From contig OZ237755.1 of the NCBI GenBank assembly GCA_965178125.1, positions 310,001 to 374,000 on the forward strand: a stretch of DNA of 64,000 nucleotides. Direction: 5' to 3'. The translations under genes were made by a program, and so were the position numbers. Positions 33,300-44,000 of this stretch are shown one piece after another. Below the pieces are notes generated by a model. It was not told where the DNA came from. It did no database searches and saw only the letters and a list, made by a program, of their open reading frames with translations. How positions within the stretch are numbered: the stretch's first letter is position 1; every line of letters begins with the position of its first letter. Origin of the DNA: Bilabrum cf. latius. Its lineage: Eukaryota > Bigyra: Bicosoecida > Bigyra > Bicosoecida.

Positions 33300-35297
33300 A
33301 TGTTTGAAGGCCCCGATGGCGGGTATGGGTGGTTCGTAGTCGTTGGTAGTTTTATGACGCACTTTATTGTACTTGGCAGCCAATACTCTGCGGGAGTGTT
33401 TGTGAGGGCCCTAACGTAGGAACTTGACGTGGAGCAGGGCGCTGCCAGCTGGGCAACATCTGTAGCTGTCGGCTGCATGCTGGGCGGCGGCCTAGTGTCT
33501 GGACCTCTTGTACATGCGTATGGACCTCGGCTTGTAGGTCTTTTTGGTGCATCATTGTCCGCATTAGGCATGCTGCTTGCAAGTTTTTCTGGATAGGTTT
33601 GGCAGGCTACTCTAGCTTATGGCGTTGTGTGCGGCGCGGGATTTAGCTGCTAGCTCGTTCCGTCTACTGTGGTTATAACGTAGTACTTTCATACCCAAAG
33701 AGCTCTTGCTGTTGGCCTGGGCGTTGCGGGGAGCGGCATTGGCACGCTTGCGCTGTCTCCGGTCGCGACTGCACTGGTGCTTTAGGGCGGGTATCCGTTA
33801 GCATTCCGGGTGTTTGCGGTTCTTCAGCTATGCATTGGGGGGTTTGCTGCAATGGCTTACGTGCCTGTTCGTCTTGTCCGCTGGAAAGCGGCCGAGGACT
33901 CTTCGGGTGCCAGAGGGTACCCTGAAGATACGAGGCGCATGGCGCCATTTGCTGCCAGTGAGGCGCCGGGCACCACTAGCTTGCCTGCCTAGGGCTCTTC
34001 CATCGGTACAATAAGTAGGGCCCGCAGCACGGACCCAGAGCACAGCAAAGCTGACGCGAGAGCTTCTGGGCCCGATGGTGGGGCCGGTGCAGGCGGCATC
34101 CGCTGCAGTCCCGACGGCAAGCCCACAGAAACAAGCACTGCGGCCGATGATGACATTGAACACTACTGCTGCGTGCCACTTGCGGCCTGCAACCCAATAC
34201 TAGACTGGCAGCTGGCTTGGGAGGACGATGAGAACGAGGCCACTGATGCTGGGAGCAGCCTGGAAGGCATCGGCCGCCAAAGGGGTGGGGAGTAGAGCGC
34301 GCTTGAGGATGATGGGAATGTTATCGCCAGACTGACCGAGGTTGAGTCTGCCGCTGGGCAGGTACCCGCGTCAGGGAACAGCACGAGAGCTTTCGTGTCG
34401 GGCCCTGCTACGTCAGCTCCCAAAGGCAGGAGCCCATCCCCTGCGACGGCCTCGAATGGGTCCACGAACAGGAGTAGATCCAGACGGCCGAGGCCGCCGG
34501 CAGTGACGATATGCGACCTGTGGGCCACCAGGGACTTTGCGCAGTTCGCGCTGGCCATTGGGGTCTCGTCGTTCGGTTATTTTGTCCCGTTTACGCACCT
34601 AGTTGCATTCCTGCAAGACGAGAGGGGCTTCTCACCGGAGAGGGCTGCGTTTGCCGTGTCTGTGATTGGGATAGCGTCCACAGCTGGGCGCGTGTTGCTG
34701 GGCAAGCTGGCGGACCTGCCCTGCCTGCCCCCCGTCCTCATGTTCGTGGCAGCACTCATGCTGACTGGCATCCCTACCGCGCTGCTGCCCGTCACCAAGG
34801 GCGACGCCGCGCTCTTCGTGTACTCTGCTCTGTATGGGTTGGGGTCCGGCACCTTCGTGGCAGTGACGCCTATCGCAGCGGTGACGATCGTGGGTGTGCA
34901 CGCCATGCCGCTCGCCATGGGTCAGCTGTACGCCATCCAGTGCATCCCCACGCTGCTTGGGCCACCGGTGACGGGTTGGATGAGGGATGGCTCCGGGGAC
35001 TTCACCCAGTCCTTTGTGACAGCTGGCAGCGCGCTGGTGGGCGGCAGCTTGCTGCTCCTCGGTTCCAAGTGCAGGACACGAGCGGACGGGCCGGCAGTGC
35101 TGGGGGGCCCAGCCGATGCTATAGCCAAGCTGTCCGTTGACTCGGATGAGGCCGTTGTTGCCATCAGTTCCGGAGAGAAAGCGGCCGATTGCATCGAAGT
35201 GGAAGCCTAGGCCGGGCCTGGCCGCATTTCTCCTGCCAGCTCCGCGCCTGCCCCTGTCGCAAGACAAGGGCACAGCACTGCCGCGGAGCTGGCCTAA
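33300..35297 (+). CDS. Monocarboxylate transporter (SLC16-like MFS)
   Basis: 665-aa frame from ATG 33300 to UAA 35295-35297 with eight in-frame UAGs, five of them in the first six transmembrane helices (33417, 33594, 33651, 33681, 33783). It starts with the SLC16 signature PDGGYGWFVVVGSF in TM1. Six helices are followed by a long hydrophilic loop of about 190 residues, then a second six-helix half (LALLPV, GSGTFVAVTPIA and GPPVTGWMRDGSG regions). Helices 4-5 align gaplessly with human MCT1. The UAG before YF (33681) sits where K, R or Q normally precede the W/YF of the loop. Predicted role: proton-coupled transport of lactate, pyruvate or a related acid across a membrane. In the standard code the first half looks like a pseudogene. 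Confidence 0.88.
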
Positions 35298-35487
35298 AGA
35301 GAATATTCTACGCGTTATTATTAAAATGGCACTGCTTGAACAGAATCAAATGTTGTATACTCTAACAATGCAAGAGTGACAAGCAAACGCGGGAGGGTAA
35401 CAGCCGCAGTGCAGTTGTACACCAAGATCGGATCACTTCGACTCTGGGCAACAATAGCTGCTACGGCCCGAGCTGACCGGGATGCAA

Positions 35488-36915
35488 TCACCGCCCCTCG
35501 GAATCGACCACCGCAAATGAAGCCACGGGGTGCTCCTCGCTGAGCGGATTCCGCACGTAAATGTCCACCCTGCCCCTTCCTGCTCCTGTGCCGTTGGCCA
35601 CAGCACCCTGACTACCAGTAGCATTATCGTTCACATTCACGTGGAATAGGGCGGTGCAGATGGTCGCGATTCCATCCGGGGGTGCACCATTTCTCCACAG
35701 CGGGTAGGTTCCGTTCGACTTGTTGCCCAGCACGTGCTTCGCTGCGTCCTCGCTCGCGGGAGCTGGTAGGTTGCTAGCTGCGCCAGCTCGGGCGAAGGAG
35801 GAGGGGTCGGGGAACTGGGCCGTGGGCAGCCGCACGTACTCGTTGAAGTGGAAATTGTAGTTGGTGGAAGCGGGGTCCGACCCTTTGCTGCCGTCAGGGA
35901 ACGGAAAGGGCCAGGGCTGCGGGCCTGCACCCAGGGTTGTGCCGCTGGGCGTGCGCAATGCCGGCTGGCTGCACACAGTGGGAGTGGGAGGGCTGCCAGC
36001 GGCAGCGGCAGCGGCGGAGCACGTGTTGGTTCGCTCCCGTGCCAGCTTGCCCCTCTGCAGCTCTATGATGCTCCACTGCCTGCCGGTTGCAACCTCGATG
36101 TTGAGCATGCGGCCCGGCTCGGTCACGCTCGCGACGTTTATCGAGAAGCCGCACGCCACGTCGGTCTCCTGAATGCGAGACACGAGAGCATCGATCGAAG
36201 GAGAGGTCAGCAGGTGCCTGTGCACGAAATGGCGCGGTATCCCTGTGATGTTCACGTGCTCGGGGAAGAGGCCGTTCAGCGAGAAAAAGACGCCCCGCGT
36301 GTTGAACCCAAAGGCGCCGGTGGGCAGCTGGCCCGGGTAACACAGAGCCGTGAAGCCCGATGCATCCGTGACGGGGACCGACGCATCGTCCACTCCTGCC
36401 GTAACCATGTATGTGAGGGGTGCTCCGGTCCTCCAGTCGAAGCTGCTGACGCCAGCGTCTTCGTTGTGGGCAAGCAGGCCTCCTTTCCCGATCTCAGGAT
36501 TGATGATGTCGCTGCAATGAGGTACGTGCACCTTCATCAGATTTTCGAGCTCATCGCCGCACTGCATCAGAAACGCATCATCAAGCGTTATGTTTGCCCC
36601 TTCCGCAAGGCCTCGCACCTCCTCCAGGTACGCGCTGTACACGGGGCTTGATTGCACTGCTTCACGCATTGCCTTGATTGCCTTGGAGCCTGCCGGTGTC
36701 TTCACGTACTGCCTCAAGGCGTCATACCGCGACAGCTTGAGCTGGATATTGTTTGTGAAAGCGCTGCCAACAGCGAACCCGATCTCGTACAGCGACCCCG
36801 ATACCTCTGCCTGCCTCAGAACGAGCGGGCGGTTGTCCGGGATGACCGTGGCATAGGCAGCAGGCAGACACGCGAACGCAGCACATGCAAATGAATGGAG
36901 CACGCCTAGCTTCAT
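35488..36915 (-). CDS. Secreted C45-type acyltransferase/peptidase (Ntn hydrolase, penicillin acyltransferase-like)
   Basis: 475 aa, no UAG, UGA stop; signal peptide MKLGVLHSFACAAFACLPAAYA. The early region SGSLYEIGFAVGSAF matches the G-x-x-x-x-x-G start of the AAT/C45 family. The likely nucleophile is Cys in PHCSDIINPE, followed by GGLLAHNEDAGVSSF, the counterpart of the G-x-x-N-x-D motif that forms the Ntn active site after autoproteolysis. Then come FGFNTRGVFFSLNGLFP and the C-terminal fold. Members act on amide bonds of acylated amino acids or peptides; the substrate here is unknown. A Ser/Pro/Gly insertion lies near 35930-36030. The neighbour on the same strand is the phospholipase D-like gene. 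Confidence 0.75.
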   Translation of the reverse strand: MKLGVLHSFACAAFACLPAAYATVIPDNRPLVLRQAEVSGSLYEIGFAVGSAFTNNIQLKLSRYDALRQYVKTPAGSKAIKAMREAVQSSPVYSAYLEEVRGLAEGANITLDDAFLMQCGDELENLMKVHVPHCSDIINPEIGKGGLLAHNEDAGVSSFDWRTGAPLTYMVTAGVDDASVPVTDASGFTALCYPGQLPTGAFGFNTRGVFFSLNGLFPEHVNITGIPRHFVHRHLLTSPSIDALVSRIQETDVACGFSINVASVTEPGRMLNIEVATGRQWSIIELQRGKLARERTNTCSAAAAAAGSPPTPTVCSQPALRTPSGTTLGAGPQPWPFPFPDGSKGSDPASTNYNFHFNEYVRLPTAQFPDPSSFARAGAASNLPAPASEDAAKHVLGNKSNGTYPLWRNGAPPDGIATICTALFHVNVNDNATGSQGAVANGTGAGRGRVDIYVRNPLSEEHPVASFAVVDSEGR

Positions 36916-37131
36916 TAGAAACAGCTAGCGTCTGATTTGAATATGTGCAAACGCAATTGACAATCACCGCCCCCGTGAGAAGGAGGGCAAAGTATGATCC
37001 ACCACTGGCATCCCACCAATTCGGGGCGCAAGCCTTAGTCTGTAGACAGAGAACTGAACAAGTACAAGCGAGTGGCTAAATTTGACCGTAGGAATCACTA
37101 CCAGACCTATCAAAACCGCAGCTTGCCCGGA

Positions 37132-38436
37132 TCAGCAGCACCACCCAGGATACCAGTCCTTGCCGCGCTGCCAGTCGCCGTTGAACAGGTCATCAAAGAC
37201 CTTCACCACCCCGGCAGAGGATGCAGTCACGGTGAAGTCCCTATTCGCAGTCTGCCAGTCCCCAGAGGGATAGGGCGGGTATTTTCGGTGCTCCTCTCTG
37301 GGCCAGTTGTAGTCGCTTGGCGACCAGTTGCCCGTAGACATACCCACTTTCTTTCCGTCGACGATCCAGAACTTCTGGTGCGAATAAGTGTAGTAGCTCG
37401 GGGTCAGCCGCGGGAGGATGCCAGCCTTGCTGAGGTCCTGGTAGCACCACTGGGCCCCCTGCTTGTCAAAGTGGCTGTAGATGTCCGAGGACACGAGCAC
37501 AGTCACGTTGATTCCTTTCTTTTGCTTCATCGAAATGAGAGCGTCGCACAGGCCGTAGTCCGTGATTTGGTATATCATGATCTGGAACGACGAACGCGTG
37601 TGGTTCAGATCGCCAAACAGAGTCTGTCTGGCGTAATCGGGGCTGGCAGTGATACCGACCGCGTCACTTGACCCCAGGGCAATGGGCGCGGGAGCAGGCG
37701 GCATGTACTGCCCGGGGATGCTGGGCGGGTCCGGCACCACGACTGGGTAGGGGGTTGCGTCCCGGATGGCCCTCATCTGGTCCGGCGTGTAGGTGTTGTT
37801 CACCACGTAGCCCTCGCCCTGCCCGAAATCGAACTCGAAGATGCTCTGCATGAAATCGAGGAGCTCCGATGCTTGCTGCGAGTCGCCTTCCACCAGCATG
37901 CCGGCCTCTCTGTTCTTGATGAAGCTCGTGTGGGAGAAGTTGATCGAGCTTACGCTCGCTTTCCTGCCAGACGTTCCTCCAGATTGGGCGCTCGTCTTTG
38001 ACGAGCTAGGCTTGACTGCCATGTACTTTGCATGGAAAAACGTCGTTGTTGTGAAGTACTTTATGTTCACGCCATTCAGTGCCAGAAAGTCCAGCGGTGC
38101 GATCAGGCCCTCGCAAGTCGTCTTTCCTAGCTCATTGGTGAGCATCCTGATGCTCACACCCCTTTGGTGGATCGCATTCAGAACAGCAGGAAACACGGGG
38201 AATGCTTCCTCTTTCATTTGCTCAATGGTGCAGCCGCAGCAACCAGTGCTTGGATTGGCGTACGTGCAATTGCCCCAAGAATCGAATCCAGGCGTCCCAA
38301 TATCGAGAGAAGACCCCGCTGGTGCCTACTGAATCAGATCTACTAGCGTGGGGGTCGAATAGGTTGGAGAGAAAAACGGAGTCAGCTGCACACCGAGGCC
38401 GGAGGTGTTGGCTGGTTTGTGATCAGCTGTGTACAT
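37132..38436 (-). CDS. Phospholipase D family protein (PLD3/4-like, two HKD-type motifs, first one degenerate)
   Basis: 434 aa, UGA stop, one UAG (about 38328) in the context VDLIQ-x-APAGSSLDIGT, which matches the first core strand of PLD enzymes. The second catalytic motif is intact: SHQKFWIVDGKKVGMSTGN (HxK-x4-D...GS/TxN). The first, FFHAKYMAVKP, has HxK but lacks the Asp, and a Ser-rich insertion follows. Overall order resembles PLD3/PLD4-type endolysosomal nucleases/phosphodiesterases. The start is taken at ATG 38436 (MYTADHKPANTSG); a TTTGCAG sequence just upstream suggests a 3' splice site and a missing 5' exon that could carry a signal sequence. Several Cys near the N terminus (GNCTY, GCCGC) fit a lumenal protein. 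Confidence 0.75.
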
Positions 38437-38814
38437 CCTGCAAAGGGTAGAAATCCAGGCTCATCGGCCGTCAAATTGGTAGGAACCATTCTAAAAATGG
38501 AACAGCGGCTGCAACAGCGAGTCAAACGGGCGGCACCGACAAGCGAACGCAGTATAGTCTACAGCTCACACGGTCTAGTGATCGTACGAGGGATGAAAGT
38601 CGGAGCAAGCAAAACCAACCAATGCACTGAGACATAGCAAAGCCTAAGGTCCAGAATAATGCAACATTAGCTTCAGGAAACTCTCAGTGGTTCTAGGAAA
38701 GTCTAGATTCAGTTTCTTGGCCTGCAGTGTGTGACGAGTCCGCATTGATGTAACGCGTACATTACAAAATTGTATTGGTTTAGGACCGACGCATCTATTC
38801 TACTCAACATCGCG
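38437..38814. other. Divergent intergenic region, PLD-like / P450
   Basis: 378 nt between the PLD-like gene (minus) and the P450 gene (plus). An undetected 5' exon of the PLD-like gene may lie here; no frame with a clear signal peptide was found. Nothing else is recognised. Confidence 0.35.
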
Positions 38815-40833
38815 ATGGATTTCGACTTGAATCGCATGCAAGATGCACTAGCAAATTTGGATCCTGCTGTGTATGTCATTGTGGTTCTCTCCCTGGCGCT
38901 TGTCATTTACGTAGTCCTTAACCTAAAAGTGAGCTGGCTACTTGCACCGGCTATCCCCGGTGCCTGTGGAGCCTTATTTTGAGCAAAGTCGCAGGCATTG
39001 TGCAAAACAATGGCTATCTAAATTATCTGACACGTTATAGTTGCTATGTAGTGCCTTTCAGTGGCCACTGCTGATTGCTTGAATCTCTCCCCAGTTTATC
39101 TTTCTGGCTCTGATGAATCGCAGAACGTGCCGCTTCCAGGTCCGTTTGAGTATCCCCTGGTATATAATCTGCCCCAGCTGTGGGGGGTCAAGGAACGCAT
39201 GCTGGACGCTCTGATGGGGTACGCTGGCCAGTACGACTGGAAGGTCTTCACGTTTCGGCTACCGCTCACGCCGCGATTTCTAGTGGTCCTGTCCCCGGAG
39301 AACGTGAAGCACGTTCTGCAGGACAACTTCAAGAACTATCCGAAGGGAAAGTTCTTCCAGCAGAATCTAGGAGAGCTGCTGGGCAATGGCATCTTTAATG
39401 CCGACGGCAAGCTCTGGGAGACCCAGCGCAAGACGAGCCTTCCCATGTTCTCCACCGAAATGATGAAGGAGGTGATGCAGCCCACCTTCTAGAAGCACCT
39501 GCAAACCGCGTGCACGATGTTCGACAAGGCCGCCAAGACGGGAGAAGTTATGAATTTCTTCGACTTTGCGAACCGCTTCACCCTGGACTCGATCGGAGAA
39601 ATCGGCTTCGGCAAAGACATCAAATCGCTGGCCACCCCGGACCACCCCTTTGCAAGCGCATTCGACGGGGTCCAGTCCATGCTGGAGCAGCGCTTCTTCA
39701 ACCCCCTTTGGCCGGTCACGGAGTGGATCGACGGCACCCGTACTCGGATCCGGCAGCAGGTCCAGTTCCTGGACAGCTTCTGCCTTGACCTGATCAAGGA
39801 GAGGAGAGAGTCGGGCGCGTACAAGACCTCGGACGACGTGCTGTCTCGGTTCATGAGACTCAAGGACAAGGCCGGCAAGCCGGTGTGCCTGGACGACGAC
39901 AAGTTCCTCAGAGACCTAGTGTTGAATTACCTCATTGCTGGTAGAGACACAAGCGCGCAAGCACTCTCGTGGACCGCGTATTGCCTCGCGTAGTCCCCGA
40001 GGGTGCTCAAGAAGATGAGGGCGGAAATTGCGGCCATGTACGCTGCCCGTGAGGGCGCGAGCACCGCCGGGAGCTCCCAGGGTGCAGTGCACGGGGGTGA
40101 GCGGACGGGCGCCGGCGCGCTGACCCCGACCTACTACGAGGTGCGCAAGCAGCTCTCCTACACGACCGACGTGGCCCGGGAGACCCTCCGGTTGTTCCCC
40201 AGCGTGCCCAAGGACGTGAAGATCGCAGCGTGCGACGACGTGCTGCCCGACAAGACTCGCGTGCCCGCGGGGTGCCAGGTGGTGTACTCGCCGTTTGCGA
40301 TGGGCCGCTGGACAAAGCTATGGGGAGAGGACGCGGCCGAGTTCAGGCCAGAGCGGTGGGCAGAGAGAAGGGCGGCAGACGCGGCTGCCAGGGCCGGCGA
40401 GTCCCAAGGGAAGGGCGCGGCCGAGGAGGAGGAGGGCAAGGAACAGGACACGAAGGACGGGGCTGCCTGCCCTGTGAGTGGGGCGGCAGGGGGTGCGCAG
40501 GGTGCCAGCGGATGTCCCATGTCGGGTGGGGCGCAGGCGCTGCCCAAGCTGTCCGACTACATGTACCCAACCTTCAACGCGGGCAAGCGGTCATGCCTAG
40601 GCAAGGAGATGGCCCTGCTTGAAATCACCACCATCCTGGCTACGCTGTACCACCGGTACGATCTGGAGGCGCTGCATTGCGGGGGTCAGAAGATCACCGA
40701 GGGCGGGATGGAATCGGGAGACGCGGGCAAGGGCAAGGCGCTCATCGGAGCGCGGACCGACCTGCCGTACGGCAACAGCCTCACGATGCCGCAGGCGGGA
40801 GGGCTGCGAGTCAAGGTGTCGCTGCGGCAGTGA
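38815..40833 (+). CDS. Microsomal cytochrome P450 (CYP86/CYP704/CYP52-like, clan 4 type)
   Basis: Exons 38815-38959 and 39140-40833 (612 aa, UGA). Removing the 180-nt intron rebuilds LLAPAIPG-PFEYPLVYNL, the Pro-rich hinge after an N-terminal anchor (DPAVYVIVVLSLALVIYVV). Helix I is LNYLIAGRDTSAQALSW (AGRDT as in fatty-acid omega-hydroxylases), ExxR is ETLRL, the PERF region is FRPERW and the haem loop is FNAGKRSCLG with the Cys ligand. UAGs lie at 39490 and 39991, the latter in LA-x-SPRVLKKMRAEI, where R, K or Q are common. A low-complexity insertion of about 65 residues (rich in Gly, Ala, Glu) separates PERW from the haem loop. Likely reaction: omega-oxidation of fatty acids or alkanes (inference from subfamily resemblance). 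Confidence 0.9.
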
Positions 40834-40988
40834 CTGAACGATTGTGGTGGTGCACTGGTGCTGATGCTTAGTGCTGATGCTTGTGCTTTGATTCAGCTAG
40901 ACTGCCGCGCTCAAGTGGGTGCCCTTGCTGCGAGCTTGGATCACGCTGCCTGTGTGTGCGGAGCAGTCGCAGGCTGATCAGAGGAATT

Positions 40989-40994
40989 AATAAA
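40989..40994 (+). terminator. Possible polyadenylation signal AATAAA after the P450 gene
   Basis: AATAAA lies 155 nt downstream of the P450 stop codon, in an AT-rich patch of the short convergent spacer. Whether this organism uses AATAAA is unknown. Confidence 0.3.
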
Positions 40995-41091
40995 GTATTT
41001 ACTGAATCCTGGATGTTCAACTTCTCGTAATGCGTCGTTGTATTCAAGTCAATTGGATGGCACCTGACCTCGAAATGGCGCGATACATGCC

Positions 41092-44000
41092 TCAGACCAT
41101 CTCGTTGTCCTCGTCATCCGAGTCGCCCGCCACCGTGCGCCTCGAGAGGCTCCTCGCCAGGTCACCCATGCGAGAGGACACTTCGGGGGCAAGCGAGGCG
41201 CCTGCGGCCAGACGGTACTTCTGGCCATCGTCCCTGTGCACAGCGAAGGCGTGGACTGCCGCGCGCTCGCCCCTGTGCTTGACGAGGGCGTTCTTCTCCT
41301 GGGCGAGCTCAAGAACGGCAGCGCCCACAGTCTTCATGCCGACGTCCCGGAGGTGCTCCGGTGCGGCCTTGGCATACCGTTTGAGGCCCACAGCCACGGC
41401 CGAGCGCACGTCGGAGGTCTTGTCTCCTGTCATCCCAACCAAACTGGCCAGCACGCCCGGTGCGAGCCCCGTTGCAGTCTCCACGGCCCTGTCCAGCTCC
41501 CCGTCCTTGAGCTGGGCCATGGGCACCGCGCACGCCTCTGGGGTCCTTCCGCAGCGGCCCAGCAGCGAGGCGAGCCCGATCGCGGCGGAGGCCCGGATGA
41601 AGGGAACGGGGCACTTGGCAGCTGCACCCAGTGCCTCGGCGATGTCCTCGGCCTGCTCCGCAACGGCGGTGCACCCCAGGCTGAAGCGGACAGCGGCGGA
41701 CAGCGTCTGCACCCTGCCGTGCACGATGGCCTCGTCTGCGTCCACCCCATCCAGCACGCCCTAGGGCCGGAACTCGTAGTCGTCCGCATCCGGGTCCCCG
41801 TCTCCCGCCAGCACGTCCTCGATCTCGGCCGCTGCGTCGTCACTCTCCACCACCCGAAGGCAGGCTCCCACCCCAAGCGCTGCAAGGGCCCTGAAGCCCA
41901 CGTCCTCGTTGTCCACTAGCTCCGCAAAGAGCTCGAACACGTCCTGCAGCTGGTCGGTGGACAGCGAGGCGCCCGCCATCCGGACGACGTTCTGCAGCGC
42001 GTTGAGTTGCGCCTCCTTGATGGCACCGGACTGAGCACGGGCGCCCTCGGCCAGCTGCCTGGCGATGGGATCCACCCTCGGACTCACCCTGGCGAGGTGC
42101 GCGATGGCGCTCGCCGCCAGCGTGCGCAGCGCTCTGTTGTCGTCCGTGAGGCTTGAGGTGAAGGTGGTCTGCATCTGCGAGAAGAGAGCCTTGACGCCAT
42201 CCTGGCCCCTGCGTAGCACCACGAAGAGCGCTTCCACGACCGCGTGCTTGGTGCGAGGCACCAGCGCAGGGCCCAGCATGCGGATGAGAGGACCGCCCAG
42301 CTTGAGCAGTCTCCTGTCGAGTGCCTTGCGGGGGGTGAACTCGATGAGCTCGCCGAGCCCGCGGGCGCACACCTCCTGCACCTCGGGGCGGCCCTGGATG
42401 CAGCCGAAGTGGTAGATCGCCGCGAAGGGCTGGATGGCGGCAGGCGAGCGCAGGCCGGGCAGAGCGTACTTGTCGAGCTCCAGCTGCTCGCGGTCGTCGG
42501 CGTCCGCAGCCGCATCGGCACTCCCGCCAGCGGCGCCTCCCTTGGCCGCCGCCCCCGCCCCAGCAGCTCCAGCCGAAGTCGAGGAACCTGCCTGCAGAGC
42601 AGCCCTTCTCTCGTCTGCCCTGGCGCGGTGCTTGTACGAGGAGCCGACGTTCCGGAGGTTGTCTCGCACGAACGCGGCCTGTGCCACGAGTCCTTCCGGG
42701 GTGCGGTTCTTGACCACGCGCTCGAGCAGGTCAGTGGCAGACGCAGTCACGTCCTCGTCCTTGTCGTTCATGAGGCTGATGGCGTCCTTGAGCAGCATGC
42801 CAGTGTGCGGCGCGATGCTGCACTTGGAGCCCTGGCAGAACCGAGCCGCGAGCCAGCACGCGGCGCGCCTCCGGCGCGGGCTCTGGCTCTGCACAAACCG
42901 CATGATGCCTTCGAGGAGCCACGCCACGCCCACCTCCGACACGCTACTGACCAGCCGAGCGGCGGCGGCACCAACCGGGCCGTCCAGCTTGGCAGTGACC
43001 TCCTCCTGCGTTGGCTCCGGGCGCGAGGCCCCGCCTGCCTTGTACGTGCCCTTGCCGCCGCGGGTGGGCACCGCAGGGGGTGAGGCGTCCGCACCCGCCC
43101 CGCTGGCCGCTCCAGAACCCGGTGCGGGCGGGGGAGCGGCGCCGTCGGGGGCGGCCGCCTGCGCGTTGAGCGCGCTTGATCCCACCGACACGTCGTACGC
43201 GTCCTCCTCGTACTTGGGCCCGCCGGCGTAATCTTCGCACGCCAGGCAGCGCATGATGGCCGGGATGAGGTTCCCAAAGTAGAAGTGAAGGACATCGCCC
43301 GAGGCGCTCGCGACCGCCTGCAAGGCCCGCATCTCGAACGCACCCAGCGGGGGACGCAGGAGCTTGGGCAGCAGCAGCGGCAGCAGCTCTTTCGCACGAA
43401 CCGACAGGATGCTGCGAAGACCCTCCATTGCTCTAGCACCGCGCTCCGCGAGCTCGGGTGAGACCGCTGCAGAGGACCCGCCATCCGCCCCATCCCCGCC
43501 CTGGCTGCTCTCATCGAGCTCCCGAAGGAGCTCTGGCACCACGGCTTCCACAGCGCGCACGCCCACCCTGGCCTGCAGCTGGTTGAAGGCATGGGCGGCC
43601 ACGCGCCGCACGAAGCCGCTGTTGTCGCACAGTCCCACCCGAAGGGCAGAGGCGATGGGGTCCAGGAACTTGGACGTCTGGATCCTGCTCGACGCCTGCA
43701 GCACCTGCTGCAACCCCTCGCACGCGCCCCTGCGAACCACCTCGCTGGGCGAGCGCAGCCGGTCCCTCAGGATGGGCACGACCTGCGGCAGGATGGAGTC
43801 GCCCATCTTGCGGACGAGCTCGCCCAGCGCGCTGCCCGCCATGTACCTAGCCTCTTCGTCGTCTCCGGCCAGGCTCTTGACAAGCCGTGAGATGAGCACT
43901 GGCAGCACGTCGTACAGCAGCTGGGGAGTGTGCAGGATGGCTGCCTTCCAGGCATGGTGCGCGGCCTGCCTCACCACCGCAGAGGTGTCCGCGCGTAGAG

